DNA of 39,227 bases from a virus: IMG/VR virus record IMGVR_UViG_3300005613_004724, positions 1-39,227 of that record; one strand, written 5' to 3'. The notes beneath the pieces are model-generated. The model ran no database searches, was not told where the DNA came from, and saw only the letters and a list, made by a program, of their open reading frames with translations. Both the position numbers and the translations under genes were made by a program. This document shows, one piece after another, positions 15,881 through 25,023 of the stretch. Each line of letters opens with the position of its first letter. The stretch's first letter is position 1.

Positions 15881-17499
15881 TTTGGCTTTCTTACCATTGC
15901 TGATGTTAATATTTTACTAAATAAAGCTGATTTACCGAACTCAAAACCTACTTCATCTAATATTTTTTTCATTGCTGTATGAGAGATTCTCCAATAATCA
16001 TCATATCCGCTAGTTCCATGATAAGGATAATAAAAGGGACAATCTATAATCAAAAATCCACCCGATTTTAACAATCTAAAACATTCTTTGATAGCTGCTC
16101 TAAAATCAAAAATATGTTCTAATGTTTGACTTAAAATAATTAAATCCCATTTCTTGGCTGGTAATTTAGTATCGCAGTTGTGAATTACTATTCCATCAGC
16201 AATATAACTATTATCTTCTTCAATCTCAAAATTATAAACATCTTTTTTCTCTCCGTATTCTATTTTTTTAACTGGATGAGCATAATATCCTTTAAATTTT
16301 TTTACTTGCATGGTTTGTGTGCTTTGGGAACCAAGACTTTTCCACTGACCTAATTCTTTTTTAGCACTCTCTTTGTATATTTCTGCCTCCCTGAGAAATC
16401 GTTTTGATTCACTAGGAGAGAGTATTACTCTCCATTGAGGCTTTGCCTTATATGTTTTTCCATTTTTATGTTTAAAATCATAAATTGGCCCTTCATTTTT
16501 TATATATCCCATCCTTGCATTAAATCCACAATCTCTATATAATTGCCAAATCCCAAAAGAAATTTTCTTTGATATACTACTAGTAATTATTCCGCTTTTA
16601 TCACAACATCCATCTCCAGAAATATATCCTTCTAAAAAATTAATTTTCTGTTTTCTAGGAAAACCGAATACCATCCACGGTATTTGCTTATTTTCCTTTA
16701 TTCCACTTTCTTTTCTGAAAAATTCTACCCATTGAGGGGAACCAAAATAGACAATTCCTACACTTCCCTCAAGGTCTTTATGTTCTCTGTAACTGGGTTT
16801 ATATCCTATACTTTTAATTATCTTCATTATTCTTTTTCTTTGTTTCTTTTCCTTTATGTTCATTGAGAAACTTACTTGATGGCCACCATGCGTTCCTTCT
16901 GCAGTATAATATCCATACATCCAAGCCATGTTTTGTGAAACTTTCTCTATTTTAAATTCTCGCTTTGCTAAAGAGGCAACAATAGAACCCCATTTACGTG
17001 CCTTGCTAGGAACGAGTTCACTTACTTTTTCCCAGTTCCAATCTGATGTGAAAACAAGACTGTTATTATTATTATACTCACGAATACTAGATAAAACTGG
17101 GTGATTATCTGTAATTTCTAAAATAGGCAAGTTGGCAACCTTTAGTTTAATAGTTTCATTTTTTCTTTTGAAGACCCTTTTTACTGTTTTGAATCTTCCT
17201 TTATGAGTAACAACTTTATTGCCTTTTTTTATTTCAGAAGCATATTTCCATCCATGATTTGTTAAAATAAGTGTATCTCCAGCAACACAAATATCAGCTA
17301 CAATGTCAGGATTAACTCTTTCTAGAATGTCTAGAGTTTTATAATCATTTCCTACTCCAAAATATTTATAATTCCCCCCTGGTTTTGGGTCTCCATCAAT
17401 TCCAACTTCTAAAACCTTCCAACCCCTATTTTCAGGTTTTAATTTCCTTTTATAATGCTCCATTGTTTTCCAAACTGTTTCACGCATTTCACTAGCCAT
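15877..17499 (-). CDS. SAM methyltransferase interrupted by an intein, 540 aa precursor
   Basis: Start at ATG 17499: AAGGAG lies eight bases upstream and the ATG overlaps the epimerase stop. A longer in-frame start at 17535 is less likely. The host protein is about 169 residues: RGWKVLEVGIDGDPKPGG (SAM loop), NPDIVADI-C-DTKLP (acidic motif, split by the intein), KKWDLIILSQTLEHI and LLKSGGFLIIDCP. This is a class I methyltransferase of the kind common in sugar clusters. The intein occupies residues 71-441 and must splice for the SAM fold to close. The substrate is probably a sugar or glycan end. Confidence 0.9.
   Translation of the reverse strand: MASEMRETVWKTMEHYKRKLKPENRGWKVLEVGIDGDPKPGGNYKYFGVGNDYKTLDILERVNPDIVADICVAGDTLILTNHGWKYASEIKKGNKVVTHKGRFKTVKRVFKRKNETIKLKVANLPILEITDNHPVLSSIREYNNNNSLVFTSDWNWEKVSELVPSKARKWGSIVASLAKREFKIEKVSQNMAWMYGYYTAEGTHGGHQVSFSMNIKEKKQRKRIMKIIKSIGYKPSYREHKDLEGSVGIVYFGSPQWVEFFRKESGIKENKQIPWMVFGFPRKQKINFLEGYISGDGCCDKSGIITSSISKKISFGIWQLYRDCGFNARMGYIKNEGPIYDFKHKNGKTYKAKPQWRVILSPSESKRFLREAEIYKESAKKELGQWKSLGSQSTQTMQVKKFKGYYAHPVKKIEYGEKKDVYNFEIEEDNSYIADGIVIHNCDTKLPAKKWDLIILSQTLEHIFDFRAAIKECFRLLKSGGFLIIDCPFYYPYHGTSGYDDYWRISHTAMKKILDEVGFEFGKSALFSKILTSAMVRKPK
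16177..17289 (-). mobile_element. Intein with LAGLIDADG endonuclease, 371 aa
   Basis: Starts at Cys71 (block A CVAGDTLILTNHGW), with block B LEITDNHPVLSS (TxxH-type). The C-terminal blocks are VYNFEIEEDNSYIADGIV and then IHN followed by the extein Cys. Two endonuclease motifs, MYGYYTAEG and LEGYISGDG, lie about 95 residues apart with acidic catalytic residues, so the homing function may be intact. All residues for standard splicing are present (Cys1, the block B His, His-Asn end, Cys+1). Removal joins ...VADI to CDTKLP. Confidence 0.93.
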
Positions 17500-18385
17500 T
17501 ATCGAACTCCTTATAATTTTTTCTATACCATTCAATCGTTTTTTTCATTCCATCATCAAAACTAACTCGTCGACGAAACTTTAATAATTGACAAACAGGT
17601 GCAGGATTAGCCAATGTTACTGAAACTTCTGGTTCTCCTTTTCTCATTTTTTGATGAATAATTTTAGATTTACTACCAGCTAATTCAATAATTCGTTCTG
17701 CTACCTCATTAACTGTTATAGGTATTCCTGTTCCTCCATCAATAGATTTTCCCCAACAAGTTCCCATTTCATACATTCTAATTAACATTTCAGAAATATC
17801 ATCAGTATGAACCAAGTCTACAACTTGATTTCCAGAACCATTGATAATTAAAGGCTTATTTTCTAGAGCTAAAGTAATAAAGGTAGGAGCAATTTTTCTA
17901 ACCTTTTTCCAATGTTGTCTTGGTCCATATCCATTAAGTGCTTTTAAAACAGCTACTTTCATATTAAATTCTTTAGCATACATTAAACAAAACTTATCTG
18001 CTGCTCTTTTAGTTATTGTATAAGGATTAAGCCATCTATTGGTGAGACCAAGATAAATCATTGGTGTTTTAAACTTCTTTACTGCTTCTAATGTATTTAT
18101 CGTCCCTTTAATATTAACATCAACTGTTTTTTGTATATGGCTAAAGGTTTCAGCAGTTCCTAGAATTCCAGAACAATCAAAAATTATACTAGGTTTAAAA
18201 AGTTTAATGGCTGTTTCCAAAGATAAATAATTTAATATATCACCTTGAAAAAATGTTCCCTTAAAAATAAACCCATCAGGTTTTTTAATATCAAAGACAG
18301 ATACTTGATAATTTCTCTTTTCTAGAATTTCTACTAAATTGCCCCCGATAAAACCGCTTCCTCCAAGAACAAGTGCTTTTTTCAT
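17492..18385 (-). CDS. NAD-dependent epimerase/dehydratase (extended SDR), 297 aa
   Basis: The start MKKALVLGGSGFIGGNLVEI has the GxxGxxG NAD(P) loop. The active-site YTITK gives the Tyr-x-x-x-Lys pair near residue 137, and NGYGPRQ and VVDLVHTDDISEML match the later extended-SDR signatures. It would act on a nucleotide sugar (epimerase, dehydratase or reductase). AGGAGG lies five bases before the ATG. The next gene starts within its stop. Exact substrate not predictable. Confidence 0.92.
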   Translation of the reverse strand: MKKALVLGGSGFIGGNLVEILEKRNYQVSVFDIKKPDGFIFKGTFFQGDILNYLSLETAIKLFKPSIIFDCSGILGTAETFSHIQKTVDVNIKGTINTLEAVKKFKTPMIYLGLTNRWLNPYTITKRAADKFCLMYAKEFNMKVAVLKALNGYGPRQHWKKVRKIAPTFITLALENKPLIINGSGNQVVDLVHTDDISEMLIRMYEMGTCWGKSIDGGTGIPITVNEVAERIIELAGSKSKIIHQKMRKGEPEVSVTLANPAPVCQLLKFRRRVSFDDGMKKTIEWYRKNYKEFDNG

Positions 18386-18394
18386 ATTGCCCTC

Positions 18395-19135
18395 CTATAA
18401 TTTTTTAAATGATTTATATTTAATTGGTCTTTTTTTTACAGTCTTAGGTAATTCTCCTGCCCATTTTAATATTCTCCTAACAGCATCTCTTCTTCTTTCT
18501 CGATGACCTCCAGCTTGAGAAAGTCCTACTATTTTTGTACTACTAATAGGAATAGGACCAGATTCATTTGTATAAGGAATAACATAGTTTTTTGCTTTAT
18601 CTATATATTTATTGCCCAAACTTAAAATAATATCATCCTCTGTTAGTGGTAAATCAGGAATTTCTTTTTTAAGGATAAAAGAATTAGTTAACTTATCTCG
18701 TTTACAAAAATGAATCATTCCCATTATCAAATCTACTTCTTTTTCTTTATTTACAAACCAATTACTTTTATCAAGAGAATAAAGAGCTTCACTCCGAATA
18801 ACATTTCTACCATAATAACCAAGAATTGCTTCTGGATACTTTTTGATATAATTTAAGAAATTTTCTATTACTTTTGGTTTTAATACCACATCATCATCAA
18901 CAAATAAACAATAATCTACTTCTCTTGTTAAAGCAATGGCATGACGAATAATACAATAAAAATTTTCTTGAGAATTGATATTTATACAACCAGCGTAATT
19001 TGTTTGAATCTTTGGATTATTATTAAAAATATAAACAGCGGTTGGTTTTATAGTTTGATGTAAAACAGAATCAACAACTCTAGGGGTTGTGTCTGGTCGC
19101 ATAAAACTGAGAAGAAAAACTCCTACCTTTTGCAT
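18395..19135 (-). CDS. Glycosyltransferase, GT-A fold (GT2-like), 246 aa
   Basis: MQKVGVFLLSFMRPDTTPRV is the first beta strand of GT-A enzymes. VDYCLFVDDDVVLKPKVIEN is the metal-binding DDD region, and LPLTEDDIILSLGNKYI an acidic second motif, like those in exostosin-related (GT64-like) enzymes. The C-terminal 40 residues are very basic. It sits ten bases upstream of the epimerase start and overlaps the upstream GT by 13 bases. Confidence 0.82.
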   Translation of the reverse strand: MQKVGVFLLSFMRPDTTPRVVDSVLHQTIKPTAVYIFNNNPKIQTNYAGCININSQENFYCIIRHAIALTREVDYCLFVDDDVVLKPKVIENFLNYIKKYPEAILGYYGRNVIRSEALYSLDKSNWFVNKEKEVDLIMGMIHFCKRDKLTNSFILKKEIPDLPLTEDDIILSLGNKYIDKAKNYVIPYTNESGPIPISSTKIVGLSQAGGHRERRRDAVRRILKWAGELPKTVKKRPIKYKSFKKL

Positions 19136-19980
19136 AAACTATACCTTTCATTACTACCAACTTGATGCAATTCTATTTTACCATAATGTCCACCATTAAA
19201 TCTATAACCTCTAAAACTATAACCACCCTTCTTTCCTATACTTTTATGTCTTAATGTTCTTGTATGAAGTCCCAAATATCCTGCTTTTTCAACACAAATC
19301 TCAAGAACGTGGTCACCCGCAATAGCATTGCCATATAATTCGCTAATTTTTTTACGAATTATTGGATAAGAACCAGAATTTCTATAAAATTCATTAAAAT
19401 CAATTTCTCTTATTAAATCAAAATATGGTTTCATAAGAGGTTTTATTTTTTTAGCACTTTCTCTCCAAAACCCCTGTTCCCATCTATGAGAAAATCCATA
19501 AGCAACACAACTTTCTAACTTTTTTGCTTCTTCTTCAGTCTGAAAATTATTTCCTTCATGTCTAAATGATGTCTGAAGCATTCCTGCTTTTTTATCATCT
19601 TTAAATTGTTCAAATAAAACTTTTAAACTTTTAATATAATATTTATTAAAGATTAAATCATTATCCGCTAAAATAGCGTATTCATATTTTGGAAATAAAT
19701 AGTTTAATTGATGTTCTTTATGGATTGGTGTTCCAGTATTTTGTTTCTTAATAAAAAGAGTTTTATTGGGTAGCTTGACCCTTTCTACAAGACTTATACA
19801 TTTTTCTATTTCTTTATCTTCAGCATACCTTATTTTAGTATAAGGATTTATTGCCCCATCTTGAATAAAGTAAAAATCAACTCCTTCCAAATCTGTATTA
19901 GAGAGCAATGAATTCAGACACCTTTGCAGGTAATCTACTCTTTTCAGGCTTCTTATTGAGATGCATAGTTTGTTTTTCAT
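19123..19980 (-). CDS. Glycosyltransferase family 2-like, 285 aa
   Basis: MKNKLCISIRSLKRVDYLQR begins the GT-A fold. VDFYFIQDGAINPYTK and YEYAILADNDLIFNKYY provide the nucleotide and D-x-D sites. A long insert with SHRWEQGFWRES follows, a pattern shared with the 28041-28871 protein, so the two may be related and use similar donors. The start overlaps the upstream gene by 83 bases, long for this window, but the N-terminus is needed for the fold. Confidence 0.8.
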   Translation of the reverse strand: MKNKLCISIRSLKRVDYLQRCLNSLLSNTDLEGVDFYFIQDGAINPYTKIRYAEDKEIEKCISLVERVKLPNKTLFIKKQNTGTPIHKEHQLNYLFPKYEYAILADNDLIFNKYYIKSLKVLFEQFKDDKKAGMLQTSFRHEGNNFQTEEEAKKLESCVAYGFSHRWEQGFWRESAKKIKPLMKPYFDLIREIDFNEFYRNSGSYPIIRKKISELYGNAIAGDHVLEICVEKAGYLGLHTRTLRHKSIGKKGGYSFRGYRFNGGHYGKIELHQVGSNERYSLCKR

Positions 19981-20665
19981 CTTTTATCCAATTCACTTTA
20001 ATATTATTATTCTTACAACCAGCAATAATAGCCTGTAATCCTCTTGTCATCCTTGTTCCTCTATATCCAGTAAATGAAGGGGTTGTTGGTCGCATATCAC
20101 GGTCAATCTTATTAGTTTCTCCAAAATGTTCTTTACCATCTATATTCCTAAAATTACAACCAATTATATTAATAGGATTACAGCCCATCATAATTACCGC
20201 ATACATACAAGGATGTAGGCAAGTACCATGTCCACCATATTCCATTCTTTTGCCTCTTACAGCTTCGTCAACCATTGCTCTCATTGCATTAGGACCAGAA
20301 TCACTAAAAATATCACTGGCATTACCATTTGGAGGATATGGTCTTAAATTAAGATAATATGCTTTTTCACCAGCCCTACCTATTGTTTCATCGGCTAATT
20401 GTTTTGAACGATTATAAAAAGGATAACCAAATATATTTATTTTATTAACAATTTCTGGATATTTTTCTTTTAAGAATAAGAATCTGTCTCTTTCATTAAA
20501 ATAATGAAAAGTGGCGTTAGGAAATTTAATATAAGCCAAATGAAGCGTGATTGACAACTTACCATCTAAAAAATCATTAGGATAGTTTTCTAAAGTTGGA
20601 TCTGAACCCACCACCCACATCTCTTTATCTTTATATTTATTATGTAATTTAGTTATTGGCTTCAT
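19898..20665 (-). CDS. Rossmann-like DUF115/sialyltransferase-type protein, 255 aa
   Basis: KEMWVVGSDPTLENYPNDFL resembles the G-x-G-P-S-L nucleotide loop of DUF115/MptE-like proteins and of GT42 sialyltransferases, with P-T-L in place of P-S-L. AVIMMGCNPINIIGCNF is the second conserved strand pair of that fold. GGHGTCLHPCMYAV is a conserved-looking centre. It could be a phosphosugar- or CMP-sugar-using transferase; the exact role is uncertain. Overlaps the methyltransferase upstream by 17 bases. Confidence 0.6.
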   Translation of the reverse strand: MKPITKLHNKYKDKEMWVVGSDPTLENYPNDFLDGKLSITLHLAYIKFPNATFHYFNERDRFLFLKEKYPEIVNKINIFGYPFYNRSKQLADETIGRAGEKAYYLNLRPYPPNGNASDIFSDSGPNAMRAMVDEAVRGKRMEYGGHGTCLHPCMYAVIMMGCNPINIIGCNFRNIDGKEHFGETNKIDRDMRPTTPSFTGYRGTRMTRGLQAIIAGCKNNNIKVNWIKDEKQTMHLNKKPEKSRLPAKVSEFIAL

Positions 20666-21245
20666 TTTTTATAAATCCCCAATCTTTAGTTCTGTCTCCA
20701 TTTGCATGTCTAGGACACCATTTAGTCCAAACCTTAATTCCATATTTTTTACAATGTTCATCTACTGCTGTTTTTACTCCATATTTATATCTATCAGGTG
20801 CATTAGTATAGTCGTGGCCGCCAATTAAACCGCCTATTTTGATTTTTGGAAGCCATACCCTAATATCTTCTTTAATAAATTTATAAGTATGATTAGCGTC
20901 AATATAACAAAAATCTAAACTATTGTCTTCAAATCTTTTTGCTGCTTTAACAGAATAATCTTTTACCCAAACCATCTTTTCACCATTATCAAATTCTTTC
21001 AAAAGTTCTTTAGCATCATAATATGCCTCGCCTAATTGATTTTCTAGTTTTTCTTCATTATATCCACTATAGTTTTTCCACGTGTCAACTAAATACATTA
21101 TCTTAATATCTAAATTTACTAGCATTTCTCTAGCGTGTTGACCCCTATAAACACCCACTTCAACACCAATTAAATCTTTTTTGTCTTTTAAAAGTGAATC
21201 AAAAGGTCTTATATACGGATTTCTATTATAATTAGCTTTTAACAT
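20649..21245 (-). CDS. Class I SAM methyltransferase, 198 aa
   Basis: LIGVEVGVYRGQHAREML is the SAM-binding loop, IMYLVDTWKNYSGYN the second strand, and LDFCYIDANHTYKFIKEDI the region typical of the Methyltransf_24 group. IGGLIGGHDYTNAPD is also typical of that group, which includes sugar O-methyltransferases. The ATG follows AAGGAG by seven bases. Likely modifies a nucleotide sugar or glycan end. Confidence 0.85.
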   Translation of the reverse strand: MLKANYNRNPYIRPFDSLLKDKKDLIGVEVGVYRGQHAREMLVNLDIKIMYLVDTWKNYSGYNEEKLENQLGEAYYDAKELLKEFDNGEKMVWVKDYSVKAAKRFEDNSLDFCYIDANHTYKFIKEDIRVWLPKIKIGGLIGGHDYTNAPDRYKYGVKTAVDEHCKKYGIKVWTKWCPRHANGDRTKDWGFIKNEANN

Positions 21246-21966
21246 AATTATCTCCTTTCGCCATTTTTTGGCCTGTTTTTAATAAATATTTTTTATATAA
21301 ACCCCAAGGATTTATATTTTCTTTTTTAATCCATTTTCTGAAATAAAGCTCTCTTAATTCTTTTAATCTTAAGTCCATATGATGAGCCTCACTGTCTTTA
21401 GCTTCAGGTATCATTCTCCATTTCTTTGTTGATGCAATCCAAAAAGTTACCCCCTTTTTAGCCAATTTTCTTTCCCACCACCAATCATCAATAAAAACAG
21501 ATGGAATTTCTCTTAAATCAATATCAATTGTATGTTTTCTTGAACTTAGGCAAATGTTAGTACAAAGATAGTCTATTTTCATTGGTTCATTGATACTATG
21601 TGAACGAAATCCTGTTGCAGTATAATAAGTATCGCCTGTAAAGTTTTTACCCATTATTCCTACAATTCTATCTTTCTTATAACATTTTAATAAATCTTTT
21701 ACCAATCCTTTTTCAACAATAAAATCATCACCACTTTGAATAATTAAGTCATTCTTAGCAAGATGAGCTAAAAGGGTTCGCCATCTTGAATTTAGATTTT
21801 TACTTGAACTAATAACAATTACTCCTTTTAAATCAGTTTTATATTTTCCTGAATTATCCCAAACTAAAACTTGGTCAACTTCATCTTGAGCCAACCAAGC
21901 CTCTAAAACCTCTCTAAAACGTCTTTCTCTTTTCCAAAAAATAGTACAAACGGTTACTTTTTGCAT
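21232..21966 (-). CDS. Glycosyltransferase, GT2/GT64-like, 244 aa
   Basis: MQKVTVCTIFWKRERRFREV begins a GT-A fold. LIIQSGDDFIVEKGLV holds the metal-binding DD pair, and FIDDWWWERKLAKKG the second acidic motif seen in exostosin C-terminal-type enzymes. SRWRTLLAHL resembles the acceptor helix. Overlaps the transketolase subunit upstream by 13 bases. Confidence 0.78.
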   Translation of the reverse strand: MQKVTVCTIFWKRERRFREVLEAWLAQDEVDQVLVWDNSGKYKTDLKGVIVISSSKNLNSRWRTLLAHLAKNDLIIQSGDDFIVEKGLVKDLLKCYKKDRIVGIMGKNFTGDTYYTATGFRSHSINEPMKIDYLCTNICLSSRKHTIDIDLREIPSVFIDDWWWERKLAKKGVTFWIASTKKWRMIPEAKDSEAHHMDLRLKELRELYFRKWIKKENINPWGLYKKYLLKTGQKMAKGDNYVKS

Positions 21967-22457
21967 CTTCTTAAATTAAGATAAACAGGGTTATTATTAT
22001 TTATTATTTCTTCCATTATGCTTGATATTTGTTCTTTTTTACTAGGCCAAAAACATTCAATATTAGGAATTAATTTAGGTATAAAAATATCTTCTTCTGC
22101 CCAATGCGAAAATCCATCATGTTTATAATCTTTATTACGACCACTACCAATTAGCTTTACTGGTATTTTTTCATGATTAAGATAATTTCTAATTGTTTCA
22201 AAAGGTCTATAAAGTAGAAAAGGAGTAATTGAATAGCAAAAAGGAATTTTGTTTTCTAAAGCCAATCCCACACTTATTCCTATCATGCTTTGTTCAGCAG
22301 CACCAGCATTTATTGTTCTTTTAGGAAAGTCTTTAAAATGACTGTCAAATACTTTATATCCCAAGTCACCCACTATTAGCCAGATATTTTTGTTCTTTTT
22401 CATTTGATAATAAAGTTCATAAGCAAACCAACCCCGCATACTATCGTGTTTTTTCAT
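21954..22457 (-). CDS. Transketolase-like subunit, pyrimidine-binding domain, 167 aa
   Basis: Covers only the Pyr domain. RTINAGAAEQSMIGISVGLA carries the Glu that activates thiamine diphosphate. FCYSITPFLLYRPFETIRN and KHDGFSHWAEEDI match the active-site loops, the latter with the conserved H-D-G-x-S-H. The C-terminal transketolase domain is absent. AAGGAGG is three bases from the ATG. It pairs with the gene directly upstream (22441-23049) as a two-subunit enzyme. In sugar clusters such pairs are thought to transfer two-carbon units in building unusual sugars; that use is inference. Confidence 0.88.
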   Translation of the reverse strand: MKKHDSMRGWFAYELYYQMKKNKNIWLIVGDLGYKVFDSHFKDFPKRTINAGAAEQSMIGISVGLALENKIPFCYSITPFLLYRPFETIRNYLNHEKIPVKLIGSGRNKDYKHDGFSHWAEEDIFIPKLIPNIECFWPSKKEQISSIMEEIINNNNPVYLNLRRCKK

Positions 22458-23049
22458 AGTCCTCCTTTGTCATTTTATAGTAGTGAGCGTCTAATCCTTT
22501 TAAAAAAGGATACTGTTCTGTTTTAGTTATAATTACTTTAACTGGAAATTCAAAGGCTTTTATTCTTTTGACAAGATAAGAAATATTAACTTTGTCATAA
22601 GCAGCCCAACCATTTATATTTAAGTAAATCTTTAAGTTATTTAATCTTTGTTCTTTAGCAATTCTTAAACTTTCCCAGATAGAGCCTTCTGCACACTCAC
22701 CATCAGATATTAAACAATAAACATTCCTGTTTCTATCAGATAAAGCCATTCCTAAAGCAATTGGCAATCCTTGACCTAAACTGCCGGTTGAACACCAAAT
22801 ACCATTAGGCATATCACGATTAGGGTGAGTTCCATGTTTTAACCATATTTCTTCAGCATTACCAAATCCATACTGTTCTAAAACCGCATATAAAGCTAAA
22901 CCAGCGTGTCCATTTGATAAAATAAAAGGCTCTTGGTCTTTCTTTTTCTTATAGATTTTGTCAATAATATTAACTGAGGTAATACAGCTTCCAATATGAG
23001 TTAACCCATGTTTATAAGATATATCAAGAATTCTTTTTTTTAAGTTCAT
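22441..23049 (-). CDS. Transketolase-like subunit, TPP-binding domain, 202 aa
   Basis: Contains PFILSNGHAGLALYAVLEQY (active-site H), GSLGQGLPIALGMAL and LISDGECAEGSIWESLRIA, the G/S-D-G-E...x-N thiamine-diphosphate and Mg site; YLNINGWAAYD supplies the Asn. It is shorter than the usual N-terminal domain (about 270 residues) at the start. Overlaps its partner subunit by 17 bases and the epimerase upstream by 26. Confidence 0.9.
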   Translation of the reverse strand: MNLKKRILDISYKHGLTHIGSCITSVNIIDKIYKKKKDQEPFILSNGHAGLALYAVLEQYGFGNAEEIWLKHGTHPNRDMPNGIWCSTGSLGQGLPIALGMALSDRNRNVYCLISDGECAEGSIWESLRIAKEQRLNNLKIYLNINGWAAYDKVNISYLVKRIKAFEFPVKVIITKTEQYPFLKGLDAHYYKMTKEDYEKTR

Positions 23050-23860
23050 AATTAACCATTTCCTTGATAGATTGTTCTAGTGTTTTAGTTTGCTTCCAAC
23101 CTAAAGATTTCAGTTTACTATTATCGGCCATCCAGAATTTACTATCATAATCACGCATACTTTTAACTAATTCAAAACTTGCCTTTTTACCAGTTACTCT
23201 TTCAACTATATCTAAAACCTCTTTATTTGTATATTGTTTTCCACAGCCTAAATGAAACACTTCACCATTATATTTTTCAATATTTTTAAGAACTAGAATT
23301 ACTCCTTTGCATAAATCAACTACATTGATATAATCATGGACGGGTTCTGGTACAAACTTCATTTTTTCACCATAAAGACAGCTTCTAATCAAAGTTGGTA
23401 TTAAATGGCAATCTTGTTCACCAATGCCCATTATTGAAAACGGTCTTACAATTGCCACATTATAGAATTTAGAAAAATGTCTAGTAAGTTGAGTTCCACA
23501 AGCCTTAGTTATACCATAAAGCGTTTCTGGTCTAGCAACCATTTCTTCATGCATTGGCTCTTTTTTTGTTCCCAATTCATAAGAAGAACTAAAATAAATG
23601 AAGTTTTTTACGCCCGCTTTTCTTGCAGCTTCTAAAACATTAAAAGTATAAATTACATTTACTCTAAATGTTTTTTCATCGCCTTCCTGAAAGCTGAAAT
23701 TGCCATATACAGCAGTATGGATAACTGTATCTATATTTTTGAAGTATTTAATTAACGAAGTTTTGCTTTTAAGTAATCCTCTTGGTATTGGCTTCAATGG
23801 CAATAGTTTTGCTAAATTTGTAGCAACAAAACCATGTGAGCCGCTTATGGCTACTTTCAT
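23024..23860 (-). CDS. NAD-dependent epimerase/dehydratase (extended SDR), 278 aa
   Basis: MKVAISGSHGFVATNLAKLL has the NAD loop in the form G-x-x-G-F-x-x. YFSSSYELG and YGITKACG give the Ser and Tyr-x-x-x-Lys catalytic residues, and HDYINVVDLCKGVILVL matches the family. It is the second such enzyme in the locus and probably acts on a different intermediate. Joined to the transporter stop by ATGA. Confidence 0.92.
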   Translation of the reverse strand: MKVAISGSHGFVATNLAKLLPLKPIPRGLLKSKTSLIKYFKNIDTVIHTAVYGNFSFQEGDEKTFRVNVIYTFNVLEAARKAGVKNFIYFSSSYELGTKKEPMHEEMVARPETLYGITKACGTQLTRHFSKFYNVAIVRPFSIMGIGEQDCHLIPTLIRSCLYGEKMKFVPEPVHDYINVVDLCKGVILVLKNIEKYNGEVFHLGCGKQYTNKEVLDIVERVTGKKASFELVKSMRDYDSKFWMADNSKLKSLGWKQTKTLEQSIKEMVNYELKKKNS

Positions 23861-25023
23861 TTTTTATTAGATAAGTAAATAAATACTCCACTAATTATAG
23901 CACCTAATACCCAAAAATAGAAAGCGTAAGTCCAGCTATAAGAATCAATTAACCAACCAGATATTACACCAGTCAAAGACGCTCCTAGATATCCTAAAGC
24001 ATCAATGACCCCCGTAATAGAAGCTGTATTTTTTCTATTACCAAATATCATTGGTAATTGAGAAACAAGCAAGCTATGAGGTCCAAAGGTAGTAAATCCA
24101 ATAATAGCTAATAGTATAAGTCCTATAACCCAACTATTAACATTGGCAAATAGTATTGCTGATATAGCTAAAATTACTGTCATAATTAAACCAATAAGCA
24201 TTTTTTTACCTTCAAATAATTTATCTGTTAACCAACCAATAGTTAAAGCTCCCAATGCTCCTGCTACTGGAAAAACTAATGCTTTATATGTTGCTGTAGT
24301 AATTTGAGCACCTTGAGTTTCGAAAAAGTAAGTTGGAGCCCATCCTAGAAATCCATACCTTACTATATTTAACCCAAATAGTCCCATACCAGCAAGTAAA
24401 ACTCTTTTATCTTTTAAAACATCAATTAATGTTTCTTTAAGATTTACTTTATCTTCTTTACCTTCTGGATTTTCTTTTGCTTTAAGCACCCATAAAAACA
24501 AAACTGGTAAAGCTAATAATGCTGGGGCATAAAATACATATCTCCAACCAAATTTAGCCATATATCCTGCAAATAACCAACTTAAAGCTCCTCCAAAAAT
24601 GTAAGAAGTTCCTAGTATTCCTGCAACTCTTCCTTTAAGATTATCAGAAGTCCAAGAAGAAACTATTTTAACATTGGGTGACCAACCCATTGATTGAAAT
24701 ACACCATTCAATCCCCAAAGAACAGTTAATAATCCAACTATCATAGCTACAGAAGGAATAAATAGGCTTATTAAAATTGTTCCTATTAATCCAAGAGCAG
24801 CTAATTTTTTGGCTCCTAAGTTATCTGCTAATTGACCATTAACAAACTGACCAATAGCATACATCATAAAAAAGGCACTGGCAGCACCCCCTAACGCTGT
24901 TTTAGTCAAGTTAAATTCTTGCATAATACCAGGTAATGCTATTGAAAAATTAACTCTTAAGAAATAGAAAATAGCATAACCTATCCATGACAAAGTAAGA
25001 ACTTTTTTTAATTTATTTTTCAT
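23857..25023 (-). CDS. MFS transporter, OPA (organophosphate) type, 388 aa
   Basis: About twelve hydrophobic segments. The N-half has YFLRVNFSIALPGIMQEFNL and GQLADNLGAKKLA (the MFS loop 2-3 signature), then GLNGVFQSMGWSPNVKIVSS, close to the Q-x-M-G-W-P-P region of GlpT/UhpT organophosphate:phosphate antiporters. The start has AAGGAGG five bases upstream. It would sit in the host inner membrane. It follows a glycerol-3-phosphate-type cytidylyltransferase, so glycerol phosphate or a sugar phosphate is a likely cargo. A full-length transporter is rare in a virus. Confidence 0.88.
   Translation of the reverse strand: MKNKLKKVLTLSWIGYAIFYFLRVNFSIALPGIMQEFNLTKTALGGAASAFFMMYAIGQFVNGQLADNLGAKKLAALGLIGTILISLFIPSVAMIVGLLTVLWGLNGVFQSMGWSPNVKIVSSWTSDNLKGRVAGILGTSYIFGGALSWLFAGYMAKFGWRYVFYAPALLALPVLFLWVLKAKENPEGKEDKVNLKETLIDVLKDKRVLLAGMGLFGLNIVRYGFLGWAPTYFFETQGAQITTATYKALVFPVAGALGALTIGWLTDKLFEGKKMLIGLIMTVILAISAILFANVNSWVIGLILLAIIGFTTFGPHSLLVSQLPMIFGNRKNTASITGVIDALGYLGASLTGVISGWLIDSYSWTYAFYFWVLGAIISGVFIYLSNKK

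Noticed and set aside
19908-20357. Long plus-strand frame
   Set aside because: It is the complement of the Rossmann-like gene 19898-20665, hydrophobic by composition, and has no ribosome site.
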